A DNA stretch of 64,000 bases from Centipeda periodontii DSM 2778 (GTDB lineage: Bacteria > Bacillota > Negativicutes > Selenomonadales > Selenomonadaceae), in the NCBI RefSeq assembly GCF_000213975.1, contig NZ_GL892076.1:2677595-2741594 (forward strand), written 5' to 3'. The notes under the pieces are model-generated. The model had not been told where the DNA came from and searched no databases. It saw only the letters and a program-made list of their open reading frames with translations. Both the position numbers and the translations under genes were made by a program. Shown here in pieces: positions 45,120 to 53,568 of this stretch. How positions within the stretch are numbered: the first letter of the stretch is position 1; each line of letters begins with the position of its first letter.

Positions 45120-45137
45120 ATTTATGATATCATAAAT
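45120..45137. promoter_or_regulatory. Perfect 18-bp palindrome between lysR and aspA
   Basis: ATTTATGATATCATAAAT is a perfect inverted repeat 43 bases before the aspA start. It is a likely binding site for the divergent LysR regulator (T-N11-A rule satisfied) or for a CRP/FNR-family protein. It overlaps a possible aspA -10 box (TATCAT). Confidence 0.5.
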
Positions 45138-45180
45138 TCTAGAAGATGGAAATGGTTCTATTGTCAAAGGAGAGATGATT

Positions 45181-46566
45181 ATGAGAACCGAACACGATTT
45201 CCTAGGCAACCTTGAAGTGCCCGATGATGTTTACTATGGCGTACAGACGATGCGCGCCATCGAGAACTTCCACATCACGGGACAGAAGCTCGATCCGGAC
45301 TTCATTGTGGCGCTCGCGCAGGTGAAGAAGGCGGCGGCTCTCGCGAACATGGACACGGGACGCCTTCCGCACGACATCGGCGATCTGCTTGTGAAGGCGG
45401 CGGACGAGATCATTGCGGGCGAGCACATCGATCAGTTCCCCGTCGATCCGATTCAGGGCGGCGCGGGCACATCCGTCAACATGAACATGAACGAGGTGCT
45501 TTGCAACCGCGCACTCGAGCTGCGCGGCGAGGCGAAGGGACGTTACGACATCATTTCGCCGAACAACCACGCCAACATGGCGCAGTCGACGAACGACTCG
45601 TTCCCCACGGGCATCAAGGTCTGTCTCGCGGCAAAGGGGCTCGTCTTCCTCGCAGCACTCGAGCATCTTGCATCGGAGCTTGAGAAAAAATCAGAAGAGT
45701 ACCGTGACATTCTGAAGATGGGTCGTACGCATCTCCAAGATGCTGTCCCCATCACGCTCGGACAGGAGATGGGCGCATACGCCTCCGCCGTACGACGCTC
45801 CATGGGGCGCATCCAATTCGTCCTCGACAATCTCCACACGATCAACATGGGCGGCACCGCCGTCGGCACGGGACTCAACGCAGAGCCTGCCTACATTGAG
45901 GCGGTCGCCAAACGCCTCTCGGAGATCACGGGCGAGAGCTACACGACGGCACATAATATCATTGATGCAACGAACAACACGGACGCATTCGCAGACTTTT
46001 CCTCCGCACTCAAGAATGCGGCGCTCGTCCTCATCAAGCTTGCGAACGATTTCCGTCTCATGGCATCGGGTCCGCGCTGCGGTCTGAACGAGCTGCGTCT
46101 GCCCATGCGCCAGCCGGGTTCCTCCATCATGCCGGGCAAGGTCAACCCCGTCATCGCCGAGGTGCTCGACCAGGCATGCTATCAGGTGATCGCAGGTGAC
46201 CTCGCCGTAACGTTCGGTGTGGAGAACGGACAGTTCGAGCTGAACGTCATGGAGCCGGTCATGGCATTCAATATGTTCAACTCGCTGAACTATATCACGC
46301 GTGCGGTGAACACCTTTGTCGACAAGCTGCTCATCGGTCTGGAACCGAACGTCGAGCAGTGCCAGAAATGGCTCGACAAGAGCGTCGGCATCGTGACGGC
46401 ACTCCTGCCGCACATCGGCTATGAGAAGTCCGCCGAGCTCGCACGCGAGGCGTACACGACGGGCAAACCCATTCGCGAGATCATCCTTGATCGTGGGATC
46501 CTCTCGAAAGAGAAGCTCGAACACATCCTCTCGCCGCGCCAGATGACGCATCCCGGAATTGCGTAG
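45181..46566 (+). CDS. aspA: Aspartate ammonia-lyase (aspartase)
   Basis: A 461-residue enzyme of the fumarase/aspartase superfamily that interconverts aspartate with fumarate plus ammonia, feeding fumarate respiration or fermentation. TEHDFLGNLEVPDDVYYGVQT at the start, QGGAGTSVNMNMNEVL, GRTHLQDAVPITLGQE and the signature loop GSSIMPGKVNPVI separate it from fumarase C and argininosuccinate lyase. ATG 45181 was preferred over 45175 because of spacing to AAAGGAGAG. A DcuA/B transporter follows. Confidence 0.94.
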   Translation: MRTEHDFLGNLEVPDDVYYGVQTMRAIENFHITGQKLDPDFIVALAQVKKAAALANMDTGRLPHDIGDLLVKAADEIIAGEHIDQFPVDPIQGGAGTSVNMNMNEVLCNRALELRGEAKGRYDIISPNNHANMAQSTNDSFPTGIKVCLAAKGLVFLAALEHLASELEKKSEEYRDILKMGRTHLQDAVPITLGQEMGAYASAVRRSMGRIQFVLDNLHTINMGGTAVGTGLNAEPAYIEAVAKRLSEITGESYTTAHNIIDATNNTDAFADFSSALKNAALVLIKLANDFRLMASGPRCGLNELRLPMRQPGSSIMPGKVNPVIAEVLDQACYQVIAGDLAVTFGVENGQFELNVMEPVMAFNMFNSLNYITRAVNTFVDKLLIGLEPNVEQCQKWLDKSVGIVTALLPHIGYEKSAELAREAYTTGKPIREIILDRGILSKEKLEHILSPRQMTHPGIA

Positions 46567-46581
46567 GAATCCACGGACTAA

Positions 46582-46637
46582 GGGATCACTGATAAAACGA
46601 AATCCGTCGGATCGGAGCAGAGTTTATCAGTGATTCC
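46582..46637 (+). mobile_element. Internally deleted MITE (family A), 56 bp
   Basis: Only the two ends remain: GGGATCACTGATAAAACG and GAGTTTATCAGTGATTCC. The flanks CTAA and CTTA look like a decayed 4-bp duplication. It lies between aspA and the Dcu gene and could form a short hairpin in the shared transcript. Confidence 0.7.
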
Positions 46638-46663
46638 CTTAATATCAAAGGGGATGATACATT

Positions 46664-47986
46664 ATGTTTTGGATTGAACTCATTGTTGTTCTTGGAATGC
46701 TCCTAATCGGTGCACGCGTCGGCGGCATCTTCCTCGGTATGTCGAGTGGTGTCGCGCTCGCCATTCTGGTCTTCGGCTTCGGCTGCACGCCGGGCTCGCC
46801 AGCGATCGATGTCATTATGATCATCATGACCGTTGTCGTGGCAGCATCCGTACTTCAGGCATCGGGCGGTATGGACTATCTGATCCAAGTGGCGATCAAC
46901 ATGCTGCGCCGCAACCCGAAGCGGATCAGCTTCTACGCGCCGCTCATCAGCTGGTTGTTCACGTTCATGTGTGGCACGGGCAACATCGTCTACGGCATCC
47001 TGCCGGTCATTGCCGAGGTGTCGCGTGAGGCGGGCGTTCGTCCCGAGCGTCCAATCTCCGTCTCCGTCGTCGCATCGCAGCAGGCGATCACGGCATGCCC
47101 GATCTCTGCGGCGACGGTCGCTCTCCTAGCTCTCTTGGCTCCCGCCAACATCACACTGATTGACATCCTCATCGTCTGCGTGCCCGCAACGCTCATCGGC
47201 GTTCTAGTCGCCTCCTTCTACGCCTCCCGTGTTGGCAAGGAACTCGCGGAGGATCCCGAGTATCTGGCGCGCGTCGAGGCTGGCGAGGCTGCACCGATCA
47301 ACGAAAAGACAGATTTTCAGGAAAAGACATTCGGCAGCAAGGAGAAGAAGGCTGTGTGGCTTTACCTCCTCGCAACGGTCATCGTTATCGCCTTCGGCAT
47401 CTTCCCGGATCTCCGTCCGACCTACCTTGTTGGCGACAAGATGACGACGTTCTCGATGACGGCAACGATCGAGATGGTCATGATGATCATGGCAGGCGTG
47501 ATCCTGCTTGCGACAAAGACCGATGTGCGTACGGTCATCGAGCAGTCTGTCTTCAAACAGGGTCTCATGGGCGTCTACTGTATCTTCGGTCTGACATGGG
47601 CGGGCGATACGCTGGTCAAGAGCAACCTCGACTTCCTGAAGGCAGGAGCACAGGATGCCGTCGTGGCAAATCCATGGGTCTTCGCCTTCGTCCTGTTCTT
47701 TATGTCCGCACTGATCCTCAGTCAGGCGGGAACGCTCGGTGCACTTGCACCACTTGGCATCTCTCTCGGCATCACCGCTCCCTCAATGATCGGTATGTTC
47801 CCTGCCGTCAGCGGTCTCTTCTTCGTACCGAGCTACGCGACGGTGCTCGCGGGCATCGCGTTCGACCGAACTGGTACCACACGGATCGGAAAATTCGTAT
47901 TCAATCACAGCTTTATGGTGCCGGGTCTGATCACCTGCTTTGTCAGTGTCGCTGTCGGTCTCGGCCTCGCAAACGTATTGCTCTGA
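46664..47986 (+). CDS. Anaerobic C4-dicarboxylate transporter, DcuA/DcuB family
   Basis: A 440-residue membrane protein with about eleven to twelve helices. FWIELIVVLGMLLIGARVGGIFLGMSSG, QASGGMDYLIQVAINMLRRNPKRI and FMCGTGNIVYGILPVIAEVSREAG (pieces cited) match the DcuA/B family, which exchanges fumarate, malate or aspartate for succinate. Next to aspA it would import aspartate or export succinate. AAAGGGG precedes the ATG. Confidence 0.93.
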   Translation: MFWIELIVVLGMLLIGARVGGIFLGMSSGVALAILVFGFGCTPGSPAIDVIMIIMTVVVAASVLQASGGMDYLIQVAINMLRRNPKRISFYAPLISWLFTFMCGTGNIVYGILPVIAEVSREAGVRPERPISVSVVASQQAITACPISAATVALLALLAPANITLIDILIVCVPATLIGVLVASFYASRVGKELAEDPEYLARVEAGEAAPINEKTDFQEKTFGSKEKKAVWLYLLATVIVIAFGIFPDLRPTYLVGDKMTTFSMTATIEMVMMIMAGVILLATKTDVRTVIEQSVFKQGLMGVYCIFGLTWAGDTLVKSNLDFLKAGAQDAVVANPWVFAFVLFFMSALILSQAGTLGALAPLGISLGITAPSMIGMFPAVSGLFFVPSYATVLAGIAFDRTGTTRIGKFVFNHSFMVPGLITCFVSVAVGLGLANVLL

Positions 47987-48035
47987 TATTCTGAGAATTA
48001 CACGGAGGAAGCGATATAAGGAGATCGTTCGCGCG

Positions 48036-48146
48036 ATGCGGGCGTTCCCCGACGAAGAGATCGATGAACTCTTCGCCCCGCTCACGATGACGGACTGGAC
48101 ACAGAGCAGCAAGCTCCTGTCCGGTGAAAAGACAAAGAAAATGTAA
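48036..48146 (+). CDS. Possible small protein or gene remnant, unrecognised
   Basis: A 36-codon frame rich in acidic residues (FPDEEIDELFAPLTMTDWTQSS) with AAGGAG about 12 bases upstream of the ATG and a hairpin terminator 11 bases after the stop. The acidic helix followed by a Lys-rich end looks protein-like, but I recognise no family. It could be the C-terminal remnant of a lost gene. Confidence 0.3.
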   Translation: MRAFPDEEIDELFAPLTMTDWTQSSKLLSGEKTKKM

Positions 48147-48156
48147 TGTATGGATT

Positions 48157-48187
48157 CGCCGCGTTCGGTTCGGACGCGGCGGGTTTG
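48157..48187 (+). terminator. Terminator of aspA-dcu transcript
   Basis: CGCCGCGT and ACGCGGCG form a perfect 8-bp stem, followed by GGTTTG; the T-run is weak. Confidence 0.5.
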
Positions 48188-48286
48188 TATTTCAGTCATA
48201 CAAAAGCGGCACACGATTACAGCCATAAATTTTCATTCCCTATGGGAGGATTCTTGTCATTATTGTTGAATTCTTCTATCTGTTTG

Positions 48287-48445
48287 GGAAATCACTGATA
48301 AAATAGACCTTCCGATTGGCGTAGATTTTTTCGTCCGAACAAGAAGGCAAATCGGACGCATAGCCAAAGCTATGTGGAGGATCGCGGGCGTAGTGCGGAC
48401 AAAAAAGATGCGTCAAGATGGCGTGGCTGAATTTATCAGTGCTTT
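48287..48445 (+). mobile_element. MITE-like palindromic element (family A), copy 6
   Basis: 159 bp with ends GGAAATCACTGATAAAATA and AATTTATCAGTGCTTT, flanked by TTTG (48283-48286 and 48446-48449). It ends 15 bases before the ribosome site of the DcuC gene and so forms its immediate upstream region. The stretch 48188-48286 before it holds nothing I recognise. Confidence 0.82.
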
Positions 48446-48477
48446 TTTGGCATCATATTTTCAAGGAGGTTTTTTCA

Positions 48478-49752
48478 TTGGCTCTTGCAGGAGGAATTAT
48501 TGTCATCATCGCCTTTGCCGCCATCATCAAGAAGTATGAGGCGCGCATGGTACTCTTCGCCGCAGGTCTGCTCATGTGCTTCATCGGCGGCGTTGCGGGC
48601 AACGCCATCACGACGTTCAGCAAGACGATGGTGCACGGCACGCTCGTGCCCGTCATCTGTACGGTCATGGGCTTCTCGTTCGTCATGAAACTCACGGAGT
48701 GCGACCGTCACCTCGTCGAGTCCATCTCCGGCGTCATCACAAAGGCGCGCGTCATTCTCATCCCGCTCGCGACACTCCTCACTTGGTGGATCAACATTGC
48801 GATCCCGAGTGCGGCGGGCTGCGCAGCTGCGGTCGGCAGTATCCTCATCCCCGCCCTCATTGCGGCGGGCGTGCATCCGGCAATGGCGGCGGCGGCAGTC
48901 CTCGCAGGGACATGGGGCAGTGCGATCAGCCCCGGCACCTCACACAACCCGTTTGTCGCCGATCTCGCGGGCACGGATGTCATGTCCGTCATCATGAATG
49001 AAGCGCCCGCTGCCATCATCGCATCCTTTGTCTGTATCATTGCACTCACTGCGATTTCGGTGATCCGCAAGGAAGGTCCAAGCGATGACCGCCGTCAGGC
49101 ATATCTCGCCGAGCTCTCCGAGGAGGAGCAGAACCGAACGTTCAAGATCAATCCCATCTATGCGCTCATCCCGCTCGTCCCCCTCGTCATGCTCGTGCTC
49201 GGCAGCAAGCAGATCGCGATCCTGCCGCTGACGGACGTGCCGACTGCCATGATTACGGGCTCGATCCTCGCACTCATTGCAACACGCACGAATCCGCAGG
49301 AGGTCACGAAGAAATTCTTCGACGGTATGGGCAGCGCCTATGGCAGCGTCATGGGTCTCATCGTCGCGGCAGGCGTCTTTACCGCCGGCATGGCGGCAAT
49401 GGGATTGACCGACGCACTGATCGAGACGATGAAAGGCTCGGAGTCGATCGCAAAGTTCGCGGGCGCATTCGGCCCCTTCCTCATCGCCGTGATCTCCGGC
49501 TCGGGTGACGCAGCAGCACTCGCCTTCAACGGCGCGATCACACCGCAGGCGGAGGCGTTCGGCATGAGCATTGTCGATCTCGGTTCGCTCGCACAGATGG
49601 CGGGCGCGATTGGACGCTCGATGTCCCCCGTCGCAGGTGCGGCAATGGTCTGCGCAGGGCTTGCAAATGTCAGCCCGATGGAGATCTCCAAGCGCAACGC
49701 AATCCCGATGCTGCTCGCGACCATTACCTTTATGATCGCACTGTTCATCTGA
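48478..49752 (+). CDS. DcuC-family C4-dicarboxylate transporter
   Basis: A 424-residue membrane protein with about eleven helices. The TTG at 48478 is chosen as start because AAGGAGG lies 8 bases upstream; earlier codons are inside the MITE. HGTLVPVICTVMGFSFVMK, GCAAAVGSILIPALIAAGVHP, GTWGSAISPGTSHNPFVADLAG and SGSGDAAALAFNGAITPQAE fit the DcuC family. It heads a likely operon with two M20 hydrolases, so the true substrate could be a peptide or acyl-amino acid rather than succinate (inference). Confidence 0.82.
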   Translation: MALAGGIIVIIAFAAIIKKYEARMVLFAAGLLMCFIGGVAGNAITTFSKTMVHGTLVPVICTVMGFSFVMKLTECDRHLVESISGVITKARVILIPLATLLTWWINIAIPSAAGCAAAVGSILIPALIAAGVHPAMAAAAVLAGTWGSAISPGTSHNPFVADLAGTDVMSVIMNEAPAAIIASFVCIIALTAISVIRKEGPSDDRRQAYLAELSEEEQNRTFKINPIYALIPLVPLVMLVLGSKQIAILPLTDVPTAMITGSILALIATRTNPQEVTKKFFDGMGSAYGSVMGLIVAAGVFTAGMAAMGLTDALIETMKGSESIAKFAGAFGPFLIAVISGSGDAAALAFNGAITPQAEAFGMSIVDLGSLAQMAGAIGRSMSPVAGAAMVCAGLANVSPMEISKRNAIPMLLATITFMIALFI

Positions 49753-49767
49753 GAAAGGAACAGCTTC

Positions 49768-50895
49768 ATGATCGACAAAAAAAGAGTGCTCGATGAATTC
49801 TTCGAACTCGTTTCCATCCGCTGTTCGACGCTTGCGGAACGCGAAATCGGCGACCTGCTCACCGCACGCCTGAAGGAACTCGGGGCGGCGGAGATCCACG
49901 AGGACACGGCAGGGGAAAAACTCGGCGGCAGCTGCGGCAATATCATCGCAAATTTCAAGGGAACGATCACGGGTGTCCCCACCGTCATGCTCACGGCACA
50001 TATGGACTGCGTCGAGCCGTGCGCGAACATCAAGCCCGTTCGGAAGGAGGGTGTCATCCGCTCCGACGGCACGACGATTCTCGGTTCGGACGACAAGGCG
50101 GGCGTGGTCGCCATTCTTGAGACACTGCGCTGTCTGAAGGAACACAATATCCCGCACGGCGATCTCCAGATCGTCTTTACCGTTGCCGAGGAGGGCGGTG
50201 TCAACGGCTCGCGCTGCCTCGACGCGTCGCTTCTCCGTGCTGATTTCGGCTATACGCTCGACACGCACGGGCATCCCGGCATCGCGGTATTCAAGGCACC
50301 CGGCAAGAACCAGATCGAGGTGCGGATACACGGCAAGGCGGCTCACGCGGGCATCGAGCCCGAGGCGGGGAAGAACGCCATCACAGCGGCGGGCAGTGTA
50401 CTCACCGCTGTCCCGCAGGGGCGCATCGACGAGGAGACCACCTGCAACGTCGGCAAGATCACGGGTGGCACGGCGACTAATGTCGTCGCCGAGTTCTGCA
50501 CGGTGAACTTCGAGTCGCGCAGCCGCGACAAGGCAAAGCTCGATGCCATCACGCAGCGTATCGTGGACGCTGTGAACGGTGCGATAGCAGGAACGGGCTG
50601 CACTGTGGAGATCGCAGTCAATAAGGACTACGATCCCTTCGAACTGCCGAAGGATGCCCTTCCCATACAGTATCTGCACCGTGCCGCAGGAAAACTCGGT
50701 CTCCCCGTGGAAATCTTGGAGGAGGGCGGCGGCTCGGACGCAAATCACTTCAACACGTATGGCGTACCGACGACGGTGCTCGCTGTCGGTATGACGGACT
50801 GCCACACGAAGGAAGAGAGCATCCGCGAGCAGGATCTCTATGATGCGGCAGAGCTTGCCCTCGCCATCGTGCGCGAGGTCTCTGAGGACGCATAG
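49768..50895 (+). CDS. M20 family metallopeptidase, PepT-like
   Basis: A 375-residue dinuclear zinc peptidase. TVMLTAHMDCVEP carries the first ligands (His and Asp), TTILGSDDKAGVVAILE the bridging Asp, and VFTVAEEGGVNGS the catalytic Glu-Glu pair. The dimerisation domain (KAAHAGIEPEAGKNAI) and a final HFNTYGVPTTVLAVGMTDCHT follow. It is closest to the PepT-like di-/tripeptidase group. It is 16 bases after the transporter and 23 before the next hydrolase. Confidence 0.87.
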   Translation: MIDKKRVLDEFFELVSIRCSTLAEREIGDLLTARLKELGAAEIHEDTAGEKLGGSCGNIIANFKGTITGVPTVMLTAHMDCVEPCANIKPVRKEGVIRSDGTTILGSDDKAGVVAILETLRCLKEHNIPHGDLQIVFTVAEEGGVNGSRCLDASLLRADFGYTLDTHGHPGIAVFKAPGKNQIEVRIHGKAAHAGIEPEAGKNAITAAGSVLTAVPQGRIDEETTCNVGKITGGTATNVVAEFCTVNFESRSRDKAKLDAITQRIVDAVNGAIAGTGCTVEIAVNKDYDPFELPKDALPIQYLHRAAGKLGLPVEILEEGGGSDANHFNTYGVPTTVLAVGMTDCHTKEESIREQDLYDAAELALAIVREVSEDA

Positions 50896-50917
50896 AACAA
50901 CGGAAAAGGAGAATACG

Positions 50918-52231
50918 ATGGAACTGGATGCAAAGATCACACAGATGGCAGATGCGATGGCAGACGAACTGATCCGGCAGCGGCGGGATCTCCACCGTCA
51001 TCCGGAGCCGGGCTGGACGGAGTTCCGCACGGCGTCCATTGTCGCAAAGACACTCTCGGAGCTTGGCTATGAGGTGCAGGTCGGTCGCGAAGTCATGGAG
51101 GAGAGCGCACGCATGGGCGTTCCCTCGGATGACGCACTCGCGCGGGAGAAGGAGCGCGCCCGCAGCGAGGGTGCAGACCCCGCATGGCTTGATCGCATGG
51201 ACGGAGGCTTTACAGGCGTCGTCGGCACCATGCACTTTGCGCGCAAGGGACCCGTTGTCGGCATTCGCTTTGATATGGACTCCAACGATGTGACCGAAAC
51301 GGATGCGCCCGAGCATTTCCCGAACCGCGAGGGCTTTGCCTCCTGCCACGCGGGCGCAATGCACGCCTGCGGGCACGACGGGCATACCTCTGTCGGGCTC
51401 GGTGTCGCACGCATCTTTGCCGCACTGAGGGACGAGCTTGCGGGAACTGTGAAGCTCGTCTTTCAGCCCGCCGAAGAGGGTGTGCGCGGAGCGCATGCGA
51501 TGGTGGAAAAGGGTGTCGTGGACGATGTCAACTACATGCTCGGCGCACATTTCGGCTTCAAGGCGAAGGAGACGGGCAGCGTTGCGTGCAACGTCGTTGG
51601 CTTCCTCGCGACGAGCAAATACGACGCGCACTTCGTCGGTGTACCCGCACATGCGGGTGCCGCGCCCGAGGAGGGCAAAAACGCCGTACTCGCAACCGCA
51701 TGTGCGGCACTGAACCTTCATGCGATCTCGCGCCACTCAGGCGGTGCCTCGCGCATCAATGTCGGCTATATGGAGGCGGGCAGCGGGCGCAACGTCATCG
51801 GTGATAAAGGACTGCTGCGCATTGAAACGCGCGGTGCAACGAGCGCGATCAATCGCTACATGGAACAGGAAGCCGAGCGCATCATCAAGGCAGCAGCTGC
51901 CATGTACGATGTCGATGTCACGATCGAAAAGGCGGGCGGCGCCGCCGGCGGCAACAACACGCCGGAGCTCGCCTCCTATCTCGAAAATCGCGCAAAGGAG
52001 CTCGGACTCTTCCGCGATATCATGAGCGAAACCAACTTCGGCGCGAGCGAGGACTTCTCCTACTTCATGGAGCGCGTTCAGGAGCGCGGCGGGCAGGCCG
52101 CCTACATGATGATCGGCGCGCAGCTCGCGGCAGGACATCATGACTCACGATTCAACTTCGACGAGAAGGCGCTCGTCTACGCTGCCAAAATGATCGCTGC
52201 AAGTGGTGCTTCCCTTCTGCTGGGACAATAA
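50918..52231 (+). CDS. M20 amidohydrolase, AbgA-like (p-aminobenzoyl-glutamate hydrolase subunit type)
   Basis: A 437-residue enzyme. LIRQRRDLHRHPEPGWTEFRTA opens the catalytic domain. VGREVMEESARMGVPSDDALAREKERAR and GGFTGVVGTM resemble E. coli AbgA closely (from memory). FASCHAGAMHACGHDGHT and FQPAEEGVRGAHAM hold the metal ligands. AbgAB cleave p-aminobenzoyl-glutamate after uptake by AbgT; here a DcuC-like carrier and a PepT-like peptidase replace AbgT and AbgB. The exact substrate is unproven. AAAGGAG precedes ATG 50918. Confidence 0.85.
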   Translation: MELDAKITQMADAMADELIRQRRDLHRHPEPGWTEFRTASIVAKTLSELGYEVQVGREVMEESARMGVPSDDALAREKERARSEGADPAWLDRMDGGFTGVVGTMHFARKGPVVGIRFDMDSNDVTETDAPEHFPNREGFASCHAGAMHACGHDGHTSVGLGVARIFAALRDELAGTVKLVFQPAEEGVRGAHAMVEKGVVDDVNYMLGAHFGFKAKETGSVACNVVGFLATSKYDAHFVGVPAHAGAAPEEGKNAVLATACAALNLHAISRHSGGASRINVGYMEAGSGRNVIGDKGLLRIETRGATSAINRYMEQEAERIIKAAAAMYDVDVTIEKAGGAAGGNNTPELASYLENRAKELGLFRDIMSETNFGASEDFSYFMERVQERGGQAAYMMIGAQLAAGHHDSRFNFDEKALVYAAKMIAASGASLLLGQ

Positions 52232-52321
52232 TCTTTGCGGTCTTGCACACTCCTGCACGCGATTATCCCGCACAAACGCATCGAACCTGTGGTATAATGG
52301 ACGTGATGAGGAGGTGTGCTC

Positions 52322-53456
52322 ATGGAGGAAGTACGAACATGCAATCCGACAAACGACGTGGTGTTCAAATTTGTCTTTGGGCGCGAAGAACGAAAGCGTA
52401 TTACACTTTCGTTTATTAATGATGTTTTGGGGCGCAATGATGAGGACGCCTTCGTCGATATTCAAGGAATCGCTGATAAAATGAAGTCCGTCAGATTGGC
52501 GTAGATTTTTTCGTCCGAACAAGGAGGCGAACCGGACGCATAGCCAAAGCTATGTGGAGGATTTGCCGACGAAGTGCGGGCAAAAAAGATACGTCAAGAT
52601 GGCGGTGCTGAATTTATCAGTGCTTCCTTAGTTTCGGAATACAGAACTCACGCCCGATAAGCTCTTTGACAAACTGGGGCGACTCGACGTATTCGGCATT
52701 CTGAGCGATGGCACGCGCGTCGACATTGAGATGCAGGTCATCAACCATATGAACATGGAAAAACGAAGCCTGTTCTATTGGGCGCATATGTATCTGCATT
52801 TCGATGCACTCCGTATAGGTGCGGAGTACGGAACGCTGAAACCTGCGATCGCGATCAACATTGTACGCTTTTGCTTTTTACCGCAGGAGGACCCCCATTC
52901 CCGCTATGTAATCTTCAATCCCGAGACGGGACATCAGCTTTCCGATGATATGGAGCTGCATTTTTTGGAGATCCCGAAGTACCGGAAGAAAACGGTTGCC
53001 AAGATGAACCGCATCGAGCGATGGCTGGCGTACTTCGCGGATACACTGAGCGAACACGAAAAGGAGGAGATGAAAATGGCAGCACCGGCCGTAAGTGAAG
53101 CGATTCAAGCGACAGAAACATTCCTAATGGATGAAGCGGCATACCAAAACTATCTTGCGCGCGAGTCAGCCATTTGGGACTATAATACCGACGTCCGAGA
53201 AAATCGACGGCGCGCACGGGAGGAAGGACATGCCGAAGGGCTGATCGAGGGGCGTGCCGAAGGACGTGCCGAAGGACGTGCCGAAGGGCGTGCGGAAGGA
53301 CATGCCAAAGGTCTAATCGAAGGAGAACACCATGCTGCACTTCGAATTGCGCGTATGATGCTTGCCGCGCATAAGAACGTCGCCGAGATCGAACAACTAT
53401 GCGGTCTGTCGCGAGATGAAATCCTCGCATTACAGAAAAACAATCCAAGCATGTGA
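52322..53456 (+). pseudogene. Rpn-family (PD-(D/E)XK nuclease transposase family) gene split by a MITE
   Basis: The 5' part (CNPTNDVVFKFVFGREERKR, SFINDVLG) ends at DIQ (codon 52463-52465). The 3' part starts FRNTELTPDKLFDKLGRLDVFGILSDGTRVDIEMQV and lies one frame over. Removing 166 bases (the 162-bp element plus 4) joins DIQ to FRN in frame and gives a 322-residue Rpn protein. The RVDIEMQ motif holds the D/E-x-Q of the nuclease. The C-terminus has a tandem AEGR repeat. GAGGAGG precedes ATG 52322. The gene is interrupted, although the 3' half could still be translated alone. Confidence 0.85.
52466..52627 (+). mobile_element. MITE-like palindromic element (family A), copy 7, inside the Rpn gene
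   Basis: 162 bp, nearly identical to the copy at 15272, with ends GGAATCGCTGATAAAATG and AATTTATCAGTGCTTCC. Flanking tetranucleotides are TCAA and TTAG (not identical). The frame change across it equals 162+4 bases, which supports insertion with a 4-bp duplication that has since diverged. Confidence 0.9.
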
Positions 53457-53503
53457 GCGCAGCGAATTTCCGATCGATGAGGTCTCCCGCAAATTAATAC
53501 CTG

Positions 53504-53568
53504 TTGCTAAGTCACCCTCTTCATGATATAATCTCTACAATATAGGAGATGATGGAAGAGGGTGACTT
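53504..53568 (+). promoter_or_regulatory. Recombinase promoter with flanking 14-bp inverted repeats
   Basis: TTGCTA (53504-53509), 17 bases, TATAAT (53527-53532). The -10 box lies between AAGTCACCCTCTTC (53509-53522) and its exact inverse GAAGAGGGTGACTT (53555-53568). The right arm overlaps the first codons of the recombinase gene. It could be an operator, recombinase core sites or an invertible segment. Confidence 0.6.

Noticed and set aside
48940-50940. A 666-codon minus-strand frame opposite the DcuC and PepT-like genes
   Set aside because: Its His/Arg/Glu-rich low-complexity translation is typical of antisense frames in GC-rich DNA, and both plus-strand genes have clear family motifs.
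53509-53568. A Xer dif site in front of the tyrosine recombinase
   Set aside because: dif has two 11-bp half-sites around a 6-bp centre. Here the arms are 14 bp and 32 bp apart.
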